This document shows positions 45,600 through 58,450 of a stretch of DNA of 64,000 bases, one piece after another. The DNA is taken from NCBI GenBank assembly GCA_963921795.1, contig OY997653.1, positions 6,244,104-6,308,103 on the forward strand, written 5' to 3'. A program made the translations under genes and the position numbers. Under the pieces are notes generated by a model, which saw nothing but the letters and a program-made list of their open reading frames with translations, was not told the origin of the DNA and did no database searches. The DNA is from Nannobrachium achirus (taxonomy: Eukaryota; Chordata; Actinopteri; Myctophiformes; Myctophidae). Every line of letters begins with the position of its first letter. Within the stretch, counting starts at the first letter, position 1.

Positions 45600-45782
45600 G
45601 ACACCATGACAACCAACATCAAACATTACATTTATTCATCATCAACACCAGTGAACACACTTTGATAGCCAATGACTTAAATTTCAAATGGACATTGATG
45701 CTATTGTGCTATTTGATTGATTGAATTTTTTAGACAAAAATGAAGCCATACAACATCTCTATACTGATGACTGAAGGACTCT

Positions 45783-45832
<50 letters not shown>

Positions 45833-46430
45833 AGAAATTTCCATAGGAAAAGGTACAGTTGCATGACAGTACAAGTTCACTGGTACAAGGTCAACTAAAA
45901 GGATAATCTAAGGAAAGCTGTGGCTTATTTACATTGAGATCCTTTTTTTTAAAAACTCATATAACATTGAATGACGGAACACAGTAATGTAATATACTAG
46001 TCATAAAGCGGCTGCCCATGTACTGTATGGGCATAAAGGGACAAGCACTGACAGATACAGAGATCTTATAATTATGGACAAATCGGTTAGATCAGTGGTG
46101 AGATGTAGGTGTGAGAGTTGTGTAGCGGCCCGAACCTTTAGTTTAACAAAGGTGTTTGAGAAACAGTAGCTTATTGAATTGAACACTTAAGAATGAGAAA
46201 CAGTAGTTTATTGAATTGATCACTTACCCTGTAGTTGGTTGACTAGGATCCATGTTGCTGCTGTGATCTTGTCCTTATGGTCATTCACTCTGCTCTGAGC
46301 AATGAAAACATTGGAAATAAGAGTTTAGACCCAGACAAAAGACCGATGTTACCCACATTAAAACACAATATGGACAAACCTGTCAAATCTGACTTGACAC
46401 TGTTAGTTCACTTTAGTTCGAAATATTATA
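45600..46430. other. Non-coding; (GATT)n and possible exon-like segment
   Basis: (GATT)n occupies 45,788-45,832. At 46,215-46,295 the minus strand has an AG-bordered open stretch ending CTACAGGGTAAGTG, which is donor-like; with the exon at 45,484 it might belong to the same degraded gene, but the product is not recognised. Confidence 0.3.
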
Positions 46431-46433
46431 ATC

Positions 46434-46655
46434 CCAGAGGAAATAAATGAAAAGGAATGAAATATTATAATCCCAGTAGGAAATAAATGAAAAGGAATGA
46501 AATATTATAATCCCACTAGGAAATAAATGAAAAGGAATGAAATATTATAATCCCAGTAGGAAATAAATGAAAAGGAATGAAATATTATAATCCCACTAGG
46601 AAATAAATGAAAAGGAATGAAATATTATAATCCCAGTAGGAAATAAATGAAAAAG
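46434..46655 (+). repeat. 40-bp minisatellite, six units
   Basis: Units of ATATTATAATCCCAGTAGGA plus AATAAATGAAAAGGAATGAA. CCCAGTAGG and CCCACTAGG alternate from unit to unit, giving an 80-bp higher-order period. Confidence 0.95.
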
Positions 46656-46714
46656 GCATGGATCATTTCAGAGGAAGAGGGTCTCAAAGACCAGAGTTTG
46701 TGACATTTGCGGTG

Positions 46715-46990
46715 AATATTCTCTCATTGCACATTGTCACTTCTACTCCACTACATCTCGGATGCAAATTTTGTACTTTTACTCCACTGTATGTATTTGG
46801 AAACTTTAGTTACTAGTTAAATTTCAGATATAAATTATAATAGGCTACTATAAAACATACATAAACCTCTTTGGTCCCATTTTATACCTAGGCTATTTGA
46901 AAAAAGCCAATCAAGCTCACAACGTGTTGCATTGTGACGCGTCGTGAGCTTGTAGATCGGCTATTTTCAAACATTTTGTGTGTGTGTATG
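46715..46990. repeat. TACTTTTACTCCACTACAT-type MITE fragment
   Basis: Related to 49,155-49,655 (shared CTTCTACTCCACTACAT and TTAGTTACTAGTTA). It contains a palindromic motif copy at the same relative place as the 49.4-kb relative. Confidence 0.65.
46898..46971. repeat. Palindromic motif copy
   Basis: The left arm is slightly deleted (AAAAAAGCCAATCAAGCTCA), followed by a 23-nt middle (AACGTGTTGC...) and GTGAGCTTGTAGATCGGCTA. Confidence 0.8.
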
Positions 46991-47096
46991 GAGGGTATCT
47001 ACACATTTCTAAAGTGACATTTTAAGGACTTTTTATACCTCTAAAATTACAAATTAAACATTGGCCAAATTGTCAAATATTAGAGGCAGAAATAGT

Positions 47097-47171
47097 GAAA
47101 ATAGCCGATCTACATGCTCACAACGCCTCGTAACGCGAGGGGTTGTGAGCATGTAGATCTGCTATTTTCAC
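47097..47171. repeat. Palindromic motif copy
   Basis: GAAAATAGCCGATCTACATG, a middle AACGCCTCGTAACGCGAGGG, and GTGAGCATGTAGATCTGCTA. It lies in a repeat shared with 36,418-36,620, yet the middle differs from that copy. Confidence 0.85.
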
Positions 47172-47750
47172 AATAGAACCGTGTTATACAAAATGTAATG
47201 CCTCAACTCTTAGTGCTCGTCAGGGTGGGGGGCCTCCAGTTAAAACATGATTATTTTGAGCTATAGGGTTTAGTGTACATAGTTGACTGTGGATTCTACT
47301 GTATTAACAGTTCTCCTATACCAGACTGAAGACAGTGCTTACTGTTCATCCATCCAAGGAACGTCAACAGGAAGTCCTGGCTCAACATCCTGCAGACTGA
47401 ATGAAACACATGATGTGTCAATCACCTGTTGTCATGGTAACACATCACACATACCACCATCATGATGTGTCAATCACCTGTTGTCATAACAACACATCTT
47501 GAGTACAATCAAACTTGATCCACTGTGTTCTCACATCATTCAACATAATATGTTTACTTAACTTTGTTTTTAAAATAATATACTGGTAATACCACTAGGA
47601 AATGAAAGAGGCATCCACATTCATTAACTGAACTGCTGTTTATGCTGTTACTACAATGACCAGAGTCATGTACCGGTATAGAGGACAGACAATGTTTCTA
47701 AAGAATGTATGCAGTTGATTGTGGATTATAATAATATTGAATATACATAC

Positions 47751-47846
<96 letters not shown>

Positions 47847-48079
47847 TGTGCAACAGTTCTCCTACCACACTGAAGAGAGTCCACCAAGGCACGTCAACAG
47901 AAAGTCCAGGCTCTCACATCTTCACACTGGGCAGCTCAACATCTTTGGTTGCGAAGAGCAGGTCTGAATGAAACAAATGAAACATAAAAACCTGACCCAT
48001 CATGACGTGTCCTTTACAATCAAACTTGAGCCGCTGTGTTCTCTCATGAGACAGCATACGTTTCACCTTCACTCTGACC

Positions 48080-48123
<44 letters not shown>

Positions 48124-48154
48124 GCAAATTGTGCAACATGTCCCTTCCCCCCAT
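47172..48154. other. Non-coding with (TG)n, (CTGT)n and an internal duplication
   Basis: (TG)n at 47,755-47,834; (CTGT)n at about 48,080-48,122. CAGTTCTCCTA...AACGTCAACAGGAAGTCC at 47,310-47,380 recurs in modified form at 47,851-47,905, and CTGAATGAAACA recurs too, so two copies of a segment about 540 bp apart are present. It may be degraded exon duplicates, but no product is recognised. Confidence 0.5.
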
Positions 48155-48812
48155 AGCCGGGGAGCCACAGGCCCAAAAGCTCAAAGAATAGGGTTTTACC
48201 TGTGACGTCATGACAAACTTTTTATTTTTGTTTTTTCTATTCATTTGGTCATTAAGGTACACAGAATGAGAGGCCTGCTCTGCCAGAAACTCTGTGAAAA
48301 AAGGTTATGGCCATTTGTATATTCACTCCATCGACTTCACTATACAGGAAATAAACACACCAAAATAAATATGCTTTACGTAGCATGTGAGGGGTCAAAC
48401 TAGGGGTTCTTGATGATTCTGAATCCATTGCAAGCATTTGTTTTGCATGAAAAACATTCCTTGGGCTAGAAAGCGGACCAAAATAACTGTGAAAAGTCAT
48501 CACTTTTCACAGGTTTGAGAGGCTGAAATCTAGCCCAAGCAATGTTTTTCATGCAAAACAAATGCTTGCAATGGATTCAGAATCATGAAGAACCCTTAGT
48601 TTGACCCCTCACATGGTACTTTTTTTGGTGTGTTTTTTTTTTCCAGTATAGTGAAGTCAATGGGAAACTTTTTTTTCGCAATGTTTCCGGCAGAGCAGGC
48701 CTCTCATTCTGTGTACCTTATTGACCAAATTAATATGAAAAACTAAAGTTTGGAGTATGTCATGACACCACAGGTCTTCTCTCATTTTGGCACAGTGGCT
48801 CCCTGGCTACCA
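48155..48812. mobile_element. Fold-back MITE, about 660 bp
   Basis: The two halves are inverted copies over almost their full length: TAGCCGGGGAGCCACAGGCC at the left against GGCACAGTGGCTCCCTGGCT at the right; AGGTACACAGAATGAGAGGC at 48,256 against its complement at 48,700; and a centre at about 48,497 (AAAGTCATCACTTTTCACAG). No coding region. Confidence 0.85.
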
Positions 48813-49150
48813 GGGCGTTGACGACCTGCAACTAGTTCAGACAGGTTGATCTGGTCCTGTCGTTCACCAAAGCTGACTATAATGATGATGAATGATCTCC
48901 TTTTAAAAGTTTTCTCTGTTTCTTTTTTTTTTATTACAGTAAGTGAGGGGATATGACTGAAGGGTTGAATTATCTCACTTTCGGGTGATGAAAACAAATC
49001 TTTTCAATAATTTCGGCCACAGTGTACAGTTGTTCAGGTGTTTTGTACAGGTGTTTTTCTTTTGTTGTGTGAACACCATAAACGGAGTTCCTTGCCTGGT
49101 TACGTCACCCTGTGCTCCTCCTCCTTGCTACGATGAGGAAGTCTGTGGTC
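48813..49150. other. No feature seen
   Basis: Single-copy-looking sequence with a short T-run at 48,922. Nothing supportable. Confidence 0.4.
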
Positions 49151-49154
49151 TCTG

Positions 49155-49655
49155 TGTAGGGTGATGTAAAGTAACTAAATACATTTTACTTAAGTACTGT
49201 ACTTAAGTACGATTTTGAGGTATTTGTACTTTACTTGAGCATTTCTGATTTCCAGTACTTTTACTTCTACTCCACTACATTTCAGATCCTATATTGTGCA
49301 TTTACTCCACTGCATTTATTTGAAAACTATAGTTACTAGTTACTTATTTGCAGATATAAATAATATAGAATATACATTAACCACTTAAACCCTATTTTAT
49401 ATTTAGGCTGTTTGAAAATAGCCAATCTACAGTACAAACAAGCTCACAACATGTTGCATCACGACCTGTTGTGAGCTTGTAGATTAGCTATTTTCAAACA
49501 TTTTACTTTAGGTACTTTTAGTACATTTTGATTCCAATACTTATGTTCTTTACCCAAGTACATTTTGAATTCCAGACTTTTACTAACGGAGTACTTCTAC
49601 ATTGTAGAATTAATACTTTACCACCTTTGAGTACTTTTTCCACCACTGTTTCTTG
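49155..49655. mobile_element. AGTACTTTTTCCACCACTG-type MITE
   Basis: It ends with GAGTACTTTTTCCACCACTG, complementary to a degraded start TAGGGTGATGTAAAGTAACT. It is rich in TTTGTACTTTACTTGAG/AAGTACTTTT blocks typical of this very common fish MITE. It carries a palindromic motif copy in its middle. The target duplication is not clear. Confidence 0.65.
49413..49499. repeat. Palindromic motif copy with small insertion in the left arm
   Basis: GAAAATAGCCAATCTACAGT then ACAAACAAGCTCAC (an extra AGTACAAA-like insertion), a 23-nt middle, and GTGAGCTTGTAGATTAGCTA. Confidence 0.8.
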
Positions 49656-49966
49656 CAAGTCTAGAAACACAATGTCTGTCCACGTTGGTCTTGTGGAGCA
49701 GAAATACATTGTGCTGTATTTTATTTTTATTTTTTTCTATTCATTGCGTTCGCCAGAATCGCCACTATGAATGAATAAGACGCACAGAAGTTGGACTGTG
49801 TACTGAGTTGACTCTGCCTATGAGGGATGTGACATTAATGAATTACCTTTAAACCATAATGCTTTTTTGCATCCCAATTAATGGGACACAAACAATACAC
49901 CTTGATGAATTTGATGATAAACATCAATCAAAAATAGAAATCTAGGACATGTTATAGAAATACCTG

Positions 49967-49969
49967 CTC

Positions 49970-50048
<79 letters not shown>
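49967..50048 (+). repeat. (CTGT)n microsatellite
   Basis: About twenty CTGT units. Confidence 0.95.
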
Positions 50049-50049
<1 letters not shown>

Positions 50050-50164
50050 CAGTGAGAGAAATAGATCAAAGAGTGTCAACGTATATACAGTATATGTTTA
50101 CACTAGTGTGTTCATGTTACTTTTAAAGGATTCAAAGGTACAAATTGCACTACACCAATACTAG

Positions 50165-50234
50165 TGAGAATTGCAGATCCACAAGTTCACAATGCACCGC
50201 ATTGCAAAACTTTGTGGACCTGTAGATCAGCTAC
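50165..50234. repeat. Palindromic motif copy, diverged
   Basis: GAATTGCAGATCCACAAGTT, a 23-nt middle AATGCACCGCATTGC..., then GTGGACCTGTAGATCAGCTA. Confidence 0.7.
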
Positions 50235-50429
50235 AGATCAGCTTATACATGCAGTTCAGCTATGTATTGCATTTCAGGGAAGAAGGGGGAGGAGGAGGGG
50301 GGCCCTGGGGGGACACCACCAGTGGATGAAGTACTGTAAGTAGAGTTGTGGTGGTTCAACTAGTTCAGGCCTGCAGAGAATTCCACCCCGTTCTGTTTAC
50401 TAACATCTTGTAGTCAACTGTGTCCCAAG

Positions 50430-51350
50430 TAGGACTGCACGATATATCGTTATCATGTTATTATCTCGATATATGAACATGCGCGATATGCATATCGCAA
50501 AAGTCAACAATGTTTACGATATCACATTTCTCCAGCATGTACCGCTCAGCCTATGAAAACATACGTTTTTACACTTGGCCTAAATGTACAGCTAAGGCCA
50601 GCCAACCACAAACCTTTCCTTTATTAGACAGACAGCCAAAGCCAACCAATCAAACATCCCCTTGTAGTCCAGGAGCCATCCCCAGCCCCGAGCCCTCTGA
50701 ATGTTCTCTGCTTACATTTTTCACTATTATTTCTTGTTAGCATATACCTTGGGCCATCACAAGTTCATACAGCATTTTGTTTTTCTTTTTTTCTTTTGTT
50801 TCTGGGGATGTTGTGGGTGATATCTTAAAATACATTGGTAACAAGAACTAGCATCCTATTTTGCAACAGGATACTCCATACCAAGTTTCATGTGTGACAA
50901 TGTATGTAATTTTAGTTATATATTTTATACATACACATAATGTCATAATTTACAAAAAAAAAAAGAAAAAAAAGGGGGTTTTGGGGCCCCTGCCCTGACA
51001 TTCAGAGAGCAAGGCCTGGCTTCCTGCCAAGGCAGGAAACATGCTGCTGCACAGCCGTGCACAGCGCAGTGAGAGTCAGTCTGTCTCACACTCGTTTCAC
51101 ACACAGACCACAGAACGGAGAAATGATAAGCATAGAGAGATGGATGAGGAAGTCAACGCCGGTGCAAAATCTGCTGATTCTTCAGAATTGGTCGTGAAAA
51201 ATACGTCCCAATGTTTCCCCAGGTCATCAAATCTCTTTGCCAAAAATAGTCCATCTACAAGCTCAGTGCGCACTTCGAAACTTTGTGAGCTTGTAGATGA
51301 GCTATTTTCAACAACTGATCACCCCAGAATACGCTAGGGTCTATTTGGTT
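50430..51350 (+). mobile_element. hAT-like element remnant (GACTGCACGATATATCG end)
   Basis: It starts with GGACTGCACGATATATCGTT, a terminus of a common fish hAT group. At 51,149-51,250 the plus strand encodes a Met-start acidic/Ser-rich peptide with ELVVKNTSQCF, reminiscent of the N-terminus of BED-type hAT transposases, but it is diverged. No catalytic region is visible, so this is a truncated copy. Confidence 0.45.
51243..51312. repeat. Palindromic motif copy
   Basis: AAAATAGTCCATCTACAAGC, a shorter middle (about 18 nt, GTGCGCACTTCGAAAC), then GTGAGCTTGTAGATGAGCTA. Confidence 0.8.
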
Positions 51351-51479
51351 AAAGATGTTTTTTCATGTGTCTATGAGATTGACATTACCCCATTACACCC
51401 CCTGATGTGGTTTTTAGGTGTAACAATGTCTTCTCTTGTATCTTGGGTTTTTTCCTGTAAGCTGACATCTTTTGAGTCA

Positions 51480-51600
51480 AAATAAGTGTCAACTAGAAGC
51501 AGTGCTCTTTCGAGCACAGGTCTCCACCAGGCCAGGCGTCCTGGTGGTGCTATAATAGGCCAATGTAAAAAGGGTGGCATGTGTTCTTTTTTATTTTATT
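51480..51600. repeat. GGTGGTGCTATAATAGGCCA repeat fragment
   Basis: CCTGGTGGTGCTATAATAGG matches the unit found repeatedly at 54.7-55.7 kb and at 9,487. The SINE appears to have inserted into or beside it. Confidence 0.55.
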
Positions 51601-52096
51601 TATAATTTTTATCCCACGATTTTGCAACCCATTTTCACCCAGTGCCAATTGCCTATGTAATCCTGGGCTCTGCTCTCCCTCTGCCACGCCTGGGGAGACA
51701 ACGGACTGACCTCATGCTTCCTTCTATGCATGAGGAGTCCAAGTTGTTTCTTTTCACCTGACAGGGGGGATTTCCCCGGGATGGACGTAGCACGTAGAAG
51801 GAACACGTTATTCCAACCAGTTCCTTTCCCCTCCATCAAGCGCCCCGGCTGGCCAGGGGGAGGCATTATTGAGACCAGGATTACTGCATGTTTTTGTGAG
51901 GGTATCAACCCTAGGAGACACGGGGAGAACATGCAAACTCCACACAGAAAGGCCCTATCGCCAACCCCACCTAGGGTGTGGGCGCTGATGACGCGGAGGG
52001 AGAAACACGCCCCCAGCACCCACAGCGTCCCCCGGCGGGAATCGAACCCAGGACCTTCTAACTGTGAGGCAAAGCGCTAACCACTGCGCCAAGGCC
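51600..52096 (-). mobile_element. tRNA-derived SINE (fish V-SINE-like)
   Basis: Read on the minus strand from 52,096, the head is tRNA-like: GGCGCAGTGGTTAGCGC (A-box region), then GGTTCGATTCC (B box, at about 52,040), both RNA polymerase III promoter elements. Further along is TGTGGAGTTTGCATGTTCTC, a block conserved in many fish SINEs. The 3' end near 51,600 is approximate. Small frames overlapping it are not genes. Confidence 0.85.
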
Positions 52097-54240
52097 ATCG
52101 CGTGTTTGTCGAGGTCGCGGCAACAGAAAATGATACGCTCCGCCAATCATAGTAAACCACACACACCCGACATCAAGATCAAGTCCAGACGGAACCTTTA
52201 TACCATAACGTAACCATAACACATTAACATGAACGTGACATGAAGCAACAAGTAATACTGCCCTGTCCCTGTGATTTTTATATGCAAACTGCTATTAAAG
52301 TATTCAATCAAAAGAACGAGAGATGTATCTGGGTGACTTACAGTGCGTGCGCTACAGTGGGTGCATGCACGTTTCTTTCTGACAACCACCTAAATATTGT
52401 CCGGTTACCGTGCAGACGCAATTTATATCCGACATCATTGATTAGACGTTTTCCTGGCTGGGACCCAAACTAGTGAAAACAGCAGATCTACAAGCTCACA
52501 ACGCGTCTGGACTTGATGTGAGCTTGTAGATTGGCTATTTTCAGTAGGCCTAGCCTACTTCTTCTTATTCTTTTTATATGTAATTTCTTAGATGTGTTTG
52601 CTTGTTTGAAAAACATATGAATAGGCACATAATCACGTAGGCTATAGGATATGCGGTGACCATATAGCCTAAGCTTTTTATAGTCTTGAAATAAAATATA
52701 TTTTGACAGACAACACTATAGCCTGTTGCCATGTAGGACTACTGACCACTGTTATTGCAATCGGGGTTATATAAATGTCCATGACGCGCCATGAGCGCCA
52801 CAGCCACACAGGCGTGATGTTTAATTGATAGCATAAATAGAAAGGGAGATAGGTCCCGTCCTATACTAACACATGTCATACAATAAAACAAATAGAGAGT
52901 TCACAGAATAAATACAAATTTGACTAAGAGTAGCCTAATTGTTTGAGAAATGACCATATAGGGTCTGGGAATTAAAGCAGCTCGGGCGATCAACATTAAC
53001 CTTCAACCCACCTTTACTCTATAGTTTTTTATTGCCTTTTTATAGGCTGTCAGCCTATATTTTTCTTTATAGACTATAGGCTATTTATAGGATATGGTTA
53101 AACCATGCTTGATCATTTGCATTTGTTGCGTTGCCTAATAGCCTAATAAAAACACTATTTCTGTTAGAAGCCGTTGTCATTGATTGTTCTTTAGATTCAG
53201 GAAACATCTATGAAGTGTTTTACTAGCTCAGAAATAAATCAAATAGTCTATGAAGTGTTTTGTAGCCTTATTCTATAGATTATTAACCGCAATCTACTTG
53301 CGTTCTGCAGTCACCGAAATGTCGGGTTGATGCGCTGCCGTCTCCAAATCTCTCCATGACCATGTGTCCAAAATAACAGATGTATAAGCCGTCGACACGC
53401 CATGACACAATGCGTTGATATCTTGTAACTTTGTTTTTTTGTGTGTGGCGCGCCGCGCATTACGCAGCTAGGGAGCAACACCGTCTATTCAATCATGCCT
53501 TGGTCAAGTAAGTTGGTCATTATGAAGCGATTTAAACAAAACAAAAAATGTCTCCTCATTCCTAGAAGCAGAGCATGACCAATGACTGTATTGTGTCCCT
53601 ATTAAATCTGTATATGTATATTGAAACGTTGGCATTTGAAAATAGCCATCTACCAGCTCTCCAGTGTTGCGCTCCAAATGGATATTCCCCGACATTGATT
53701 CTCAAAGCTCTGAGCTTTGCTTGCCTTTATATAAAACCATAATTGATATGATATAAATTATAACTATCATCTACAATTACTTGTTATAGAAAACGTTTGT
53801 AATCGGGTCTTTATTTGCTGTGCAATGAATTAATCAAACTGAAAGAGTGAATGTCAACAATGCTAATCATTTCTTTGAATAGAATTGACACAAGGAGGAA
53901 CTGACACTATCACTTCTGATAATTACAGTATAGGTATTCTAGGTAGGCTACTATTATTAACTGAATGAGTGGTTGGTTTTATTTATTTGTAATGAAATTG
54001 AAGGCAAAAACAAGCATTAATTGAATTAATAATTTAATCGTGCACCAGCCCAAATCGCGCAATAAAGGAAACCCAGCATGCGGAGTTATTCATCTATAAA
54101 TAAAGTGTTTGTGCTTCTTCTCAAACAGACTACACATAGTACACAAATAAAATAACTGGAGCATTTAGGCCTGCAGCAGGAATAATAATTCCAGGGGTGA
54201 TGTTTCAACCAGACAGTGTTTCAGTTCAGATGCAATACGC
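52097..54240. other. Mostly AT-rich, no gene recognised
   Basis: Apart from palindromic motif copies (52,474-52,544, and degenerate ones at about 53,370 and 53,640), nothing supportable is present. Confidence 0.4.
52474..52544. repeat. Palindromic motif copy
   Basis: GAAAACAGCAGATCTACAAG, a middle of 18 nt (AACGCGTCTGGACTTGAT), then GTGAGCTTGTAGATTGGCTA. Confidence 0.85.
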
Positions 54241-54700
54241 GACATGCAGCAGCAGCAGCAGTCCATAATCAAAGCGATCGGCTGTAAGCCTGTAACATTA
54301 ATGATCAGTCAATCAAATTGAATATTAAAATGATTCCCACGCAGTCTGTGTAGTTTGGCAGGTCCTGTGCAATACTGTATCTTTTATTTATTCCTTGGCT
54401 GGCTTCTGCGTGCAGGAACGCGGAAGAATGGCTGTCGAGTGAGTGTCTGTTGATTCTGGAGGTGGAGGGGCTTGCTTGATTGCTGGTAATCCCGCAGCTG
54501 GTCCGTTTTCCAGCAAAGTTCAGGGAAACAACGATCGCGCCGCCGAGATTGGCCGTTTTGTCAGAGGCGCGAGAGATTTGTTTGGTCCTTTTTCTAAGAC
54601 ATTTCAGGGAAACGGGGACAGCGATTGGCGGCCCAACCTCGACAGAGAAGTCACAGCAGGCGCCACCGTGCCCCCGGTGGCATGTGTTCTTCACCAATCT
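54241..54700. other. GC-richer segment with overlapping open frames, unassigned
   Basis: Two plus-strand frames and one minus-strand frame (54,305-54,712, 135 codons) overlap over 54.4-54.7 kb. TTTCAGGGAAAC-like words repeat. None matches anything I know, so a CpG-rich non-coding segment is equally likely. Confidence 0.25.
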
Positions 54701-55690
54701 TAGACCTTTCATGGCACCTTTGAGGCATTGTGTTACAAAAATGTGTTTTGCTAAAGTCTACCTGCTGGTGGCGCTATAACAGGCCAATGTGAAAAGGGTA
54801 GCATTTGTTCCTTGACGTAGTGGGAATATGTGTGGCAAATTTCACGGTAATCGCAAGATGCGTTGATGATTTGAGGCATTTTGTTCTAAAATGGAGCAAT
54901 CCTGCAAACTTTGGAAGCCAATATTAGCCAAATAGGATAGAATATGAAATATTGGACAGATCCGTATTGATCACATGACTATTGAGATACTGTGTACTGA
55001 TTTGTGTACATTTTGGATAAAATCTGATGGAGCAAAGAATGTGTTTTACATAAGTTGGCCTCCTGGTGGCGCTGTATAAGGCAAATGTGGTAAATGCAGG
55101 GCAAAAGTTTTTTTTCTTAGCCTCTAGGGAGTGCACAGACAAACTTTTCCACTGATCGGTGGAGTTAAAGGTAATGGGCCTGTTATAGTGCCACCATGAG
55201 GCTGATTTAAACATTTTGAAGTGGAATTTCTTCCTCTGCCTAGTGGGAACGTGCACGCCCAATTTCACCAAGATTGCACGCTGTGTTCATGATTTGAGGC
55301 ATTCTGTTCAAAACGGACAAATCCTGCAAACTTCGGAAGGCAATTTTAGCCAATCAGGATCGAATATGGAAAATCGGACAGATCCATGTTGATCACATGA
55401 CTGTAGAGCTACTTTCTACCGATTTGCATGATGTGTGGACAAAATCTGTAGGAATAGTGTCTAAAGATGTGTTTTGCAACCATCGGCCTCATGGTGGCGA
55501 TAGAACAGGACCATGTGAAAAATGTGGTGCAGAGGTTCTGAATTGGCATTCAGGGAGTGTGTCTGCTCAGTTTGGCCGTGAATGGGCCAACAGCACCGGA
55601 GATTAGCTGGTAACAAACTACCCGGTCAGACGGATGGACACATGGACAGACGGACAGGGGTGAAAACATACTCTTCTGGTAGCCGCAAAT
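54701..55690. repeat. Dispersed repeat copy (GGTGGCGCTATAACAGGCCA family), internally repeated
   Basis: GGTGGCGCTATAACAGGCCA-like blocks recur at about 54,765, 55,055, 55,180 (inverted) and 55,490, each with TTGATCACATGACT and ATCCTGCAAACTT relatives. The copy ends in a GACAGACGGACAGG tract at 55,640, as at 10.1 and 29.3 kb. Confidence 0.75.
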
Positions 55691-56440
55691 TGCAACACAA
55701 GATTGTTTTTAATCTGTTGAATCTAGGGTTGCAATACCTCCAATAGGGATTCAATGCATCCAAACAGTTTTTGCTATCTGATTGTTTTAAACAATGTCAA
55801 ACGCACCAATATTGGCCTGTATGTAAAGCTTGAAGTATCCTCTTTCTATCTGCAAAGTGTTTGTTTCATAAAAACCCAGAGTAGACATGTTATGAGTTAC
55901 TATCTGTCAATAAATCCGAGCAGACATGTTTTTCTTTTTCTAAGTCTAACTTTGGAAGCGCTCGTCTTCTATACCGCAAAGTCCCGCTGCCTCCTGCATT
56001 ATGTGACATTTAGAACCAGCTGGTACACAGGGCCGCTGAGTGACTTCCCACGAGCGCTTCCAAACTCCAATAATCACCTGAACTGAATTTCTTGATAGAA
56101 AGTAAACTCATAACATGATTTCTATTAACCCATTCAGGCCGGGAACACATTGTGCTGTTTGGGAGGGGCTTACAGTTCATGTACAGTATGTAGCAACATA
56201 TTTGTTTTTGTAGGCTAATTTCTGATTTGGCCCTAACTATAGGTTAGGCCTACTTTGCAGATAGAAAGAAGATACTTCAACCTTTCCATACAGCCCCAAT
56301 ATTGGTGAGTTTGACGTCGTCTAATACAATCAGACAGCAAAAAAATTTAAATAAAAATGTTTAAAAACAATCCTATTGGAGGTATTGCAACCCTAGATTC
56401 AACCGATTAAAAACATCTAGTGTTGCAATTTACGGCTACT
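55690..56440. mobile_element. Fold-back MITE, about 750 bp
   Basis: The left half (AATCTAGGGTTGCAATACCT at 55,718; AAGCTTGAAGTATCCTCTTT at 55,826; GGAAGCGCTCGT at 55,953) is mirrored by the right half (GAGCGCTTCCAAACTCC at 56,053; AAGATACTTCAACCTTTCC at 56,268; AGGTATTGCAACCCTAGATT at 56,380). It folds about a centre near 56,005. The frame at 55,754-56,086 is incidental. Confidence 0.8.
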
Positions 56441-57060
56441 CTCCTGGCTGGCGGAGACAATGAGCTGCTGCAGACAGTCATGAGTCATTGCACAAGCACT
56501 GGATACTAGTTTAGCCTACTAGTTATTTAGCAATAGCAACAGAGGCAGCCAGCTAGAGATATACAACACAAGTTTCAGTTCAACTTACCCACCATGATGC
56601 TTCATGCTTCAGCTTCAGTCAATGCACATAGGCCTATACTAATGAACTAACAAAATCCCTGTTGAAATCATTTTAGAAAGGCTATGCAAAATGTCACTGT
56701 CTATTTCAACATGACAGAGTCTCATGTCATGTTTATTTGCCAACAATGCCTCGCTGGCTCGCTTCCTTAAATTAAGTTCCTTCCTCACAGTCTGCTTTCA
56801 GTTTCTTTCACAGCTTTTTGGGTTGCCAGTTAAGTACACGTACATCCCCCATTTAGGCACCAGCCAGACACAATGTGTGTTGTTTAAGTGCAGCATGAAG
56901 AAAAAAACAAAATAATAAAACTGAGTGTCTTCCAACAACAAACGATCATTAGCATCATTAGCAGTCCTCAACCAGAGTCAGCTAACATGCAACACGGACC
57001 ATGTGACATTCACTCACTCATTAACATACATGAATAATTACAATAGGCCTATGGCATGTA
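56441..57060. other. No feature seen
   Basis: Single-copy-looking AT-rich sequence with no recognisable gene or repeat. Confidence 0.4.
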
Positions 57061-57064
57061 TCTC

Positions 57065-57198
<134 letters not shown>

Positions 57199-57433
57199 TC
57201 TTTATTTGAGTCCACATTTATAAAATTACAAGGGACACAAATATTTTTCAGTTGCTTCTGATGTCCCACATGCTTAAAACAACATGTCAGTGCCCAAATC
57301 CAAACAAGTCCAGACTGTACAGAATCAACACATGAGCTTATTCACAGTCATTATTGGTCATACATTTCAGTCTGTGATATCAACACTGGATAAATAATTA
57401 CACTAATATATAATAATTATGGGTACAAATAGC

Positions 57434-58164
<731 letters not shown>

Positions 58165-58450
58165 CAGTGGTTCTCAAACTTTTTCATGTGAAAGACCCCC
58201 AAACTGATGTATTTGGCCACGGACCCCCATCTCAAAATATCTAGTTCCAGGGACCCCCCAGAAGCAAAATTTGAGTTAACGTTCGCTTTAAAAATACATA
58301 AGATTGGCACACATTTTCACGACTTAAAAAAAAAAGAAGAAAATAGCAGATCTACAAGCTCGCAGTGCGGTGCCGCGCTGTGAGCTTGTATATCTGCTAT
58401 TTTTCAATAGTTAAAGTGTTAAATAATGTTAGGCCTAAATGGGTTAAACT
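58165..58450 (+). mobile_element. hAT-type terminus fragment
   Basis: CAGTGGTTCTCAAACTTTTT is a textbook hAT (Charlie-like) terminal repeat, followed by the GACCCCCAA-type body of a fish MITE. No matching right terminus was found, so it is probably truncated. Confidence 0.6.
58339..58406. repeat. Palindromic motif copy
   Basis: GAAAATAGCAGATCTACAAG, CTCGC, a 16-nt middle AGTGCGGTGCCGCGCT, then GTGAGCTTGTATATCTGCTA. The middle is itself nearly self-complementary. Confidence 0.85.

Noticed and set aside
54305-54712. 135-codon minus-strand frame as a gene
   Set aside because: It overlaps two plus-strand frames in the same GC-richer stretch, shows no domain, and has no splice or promoter evidence.
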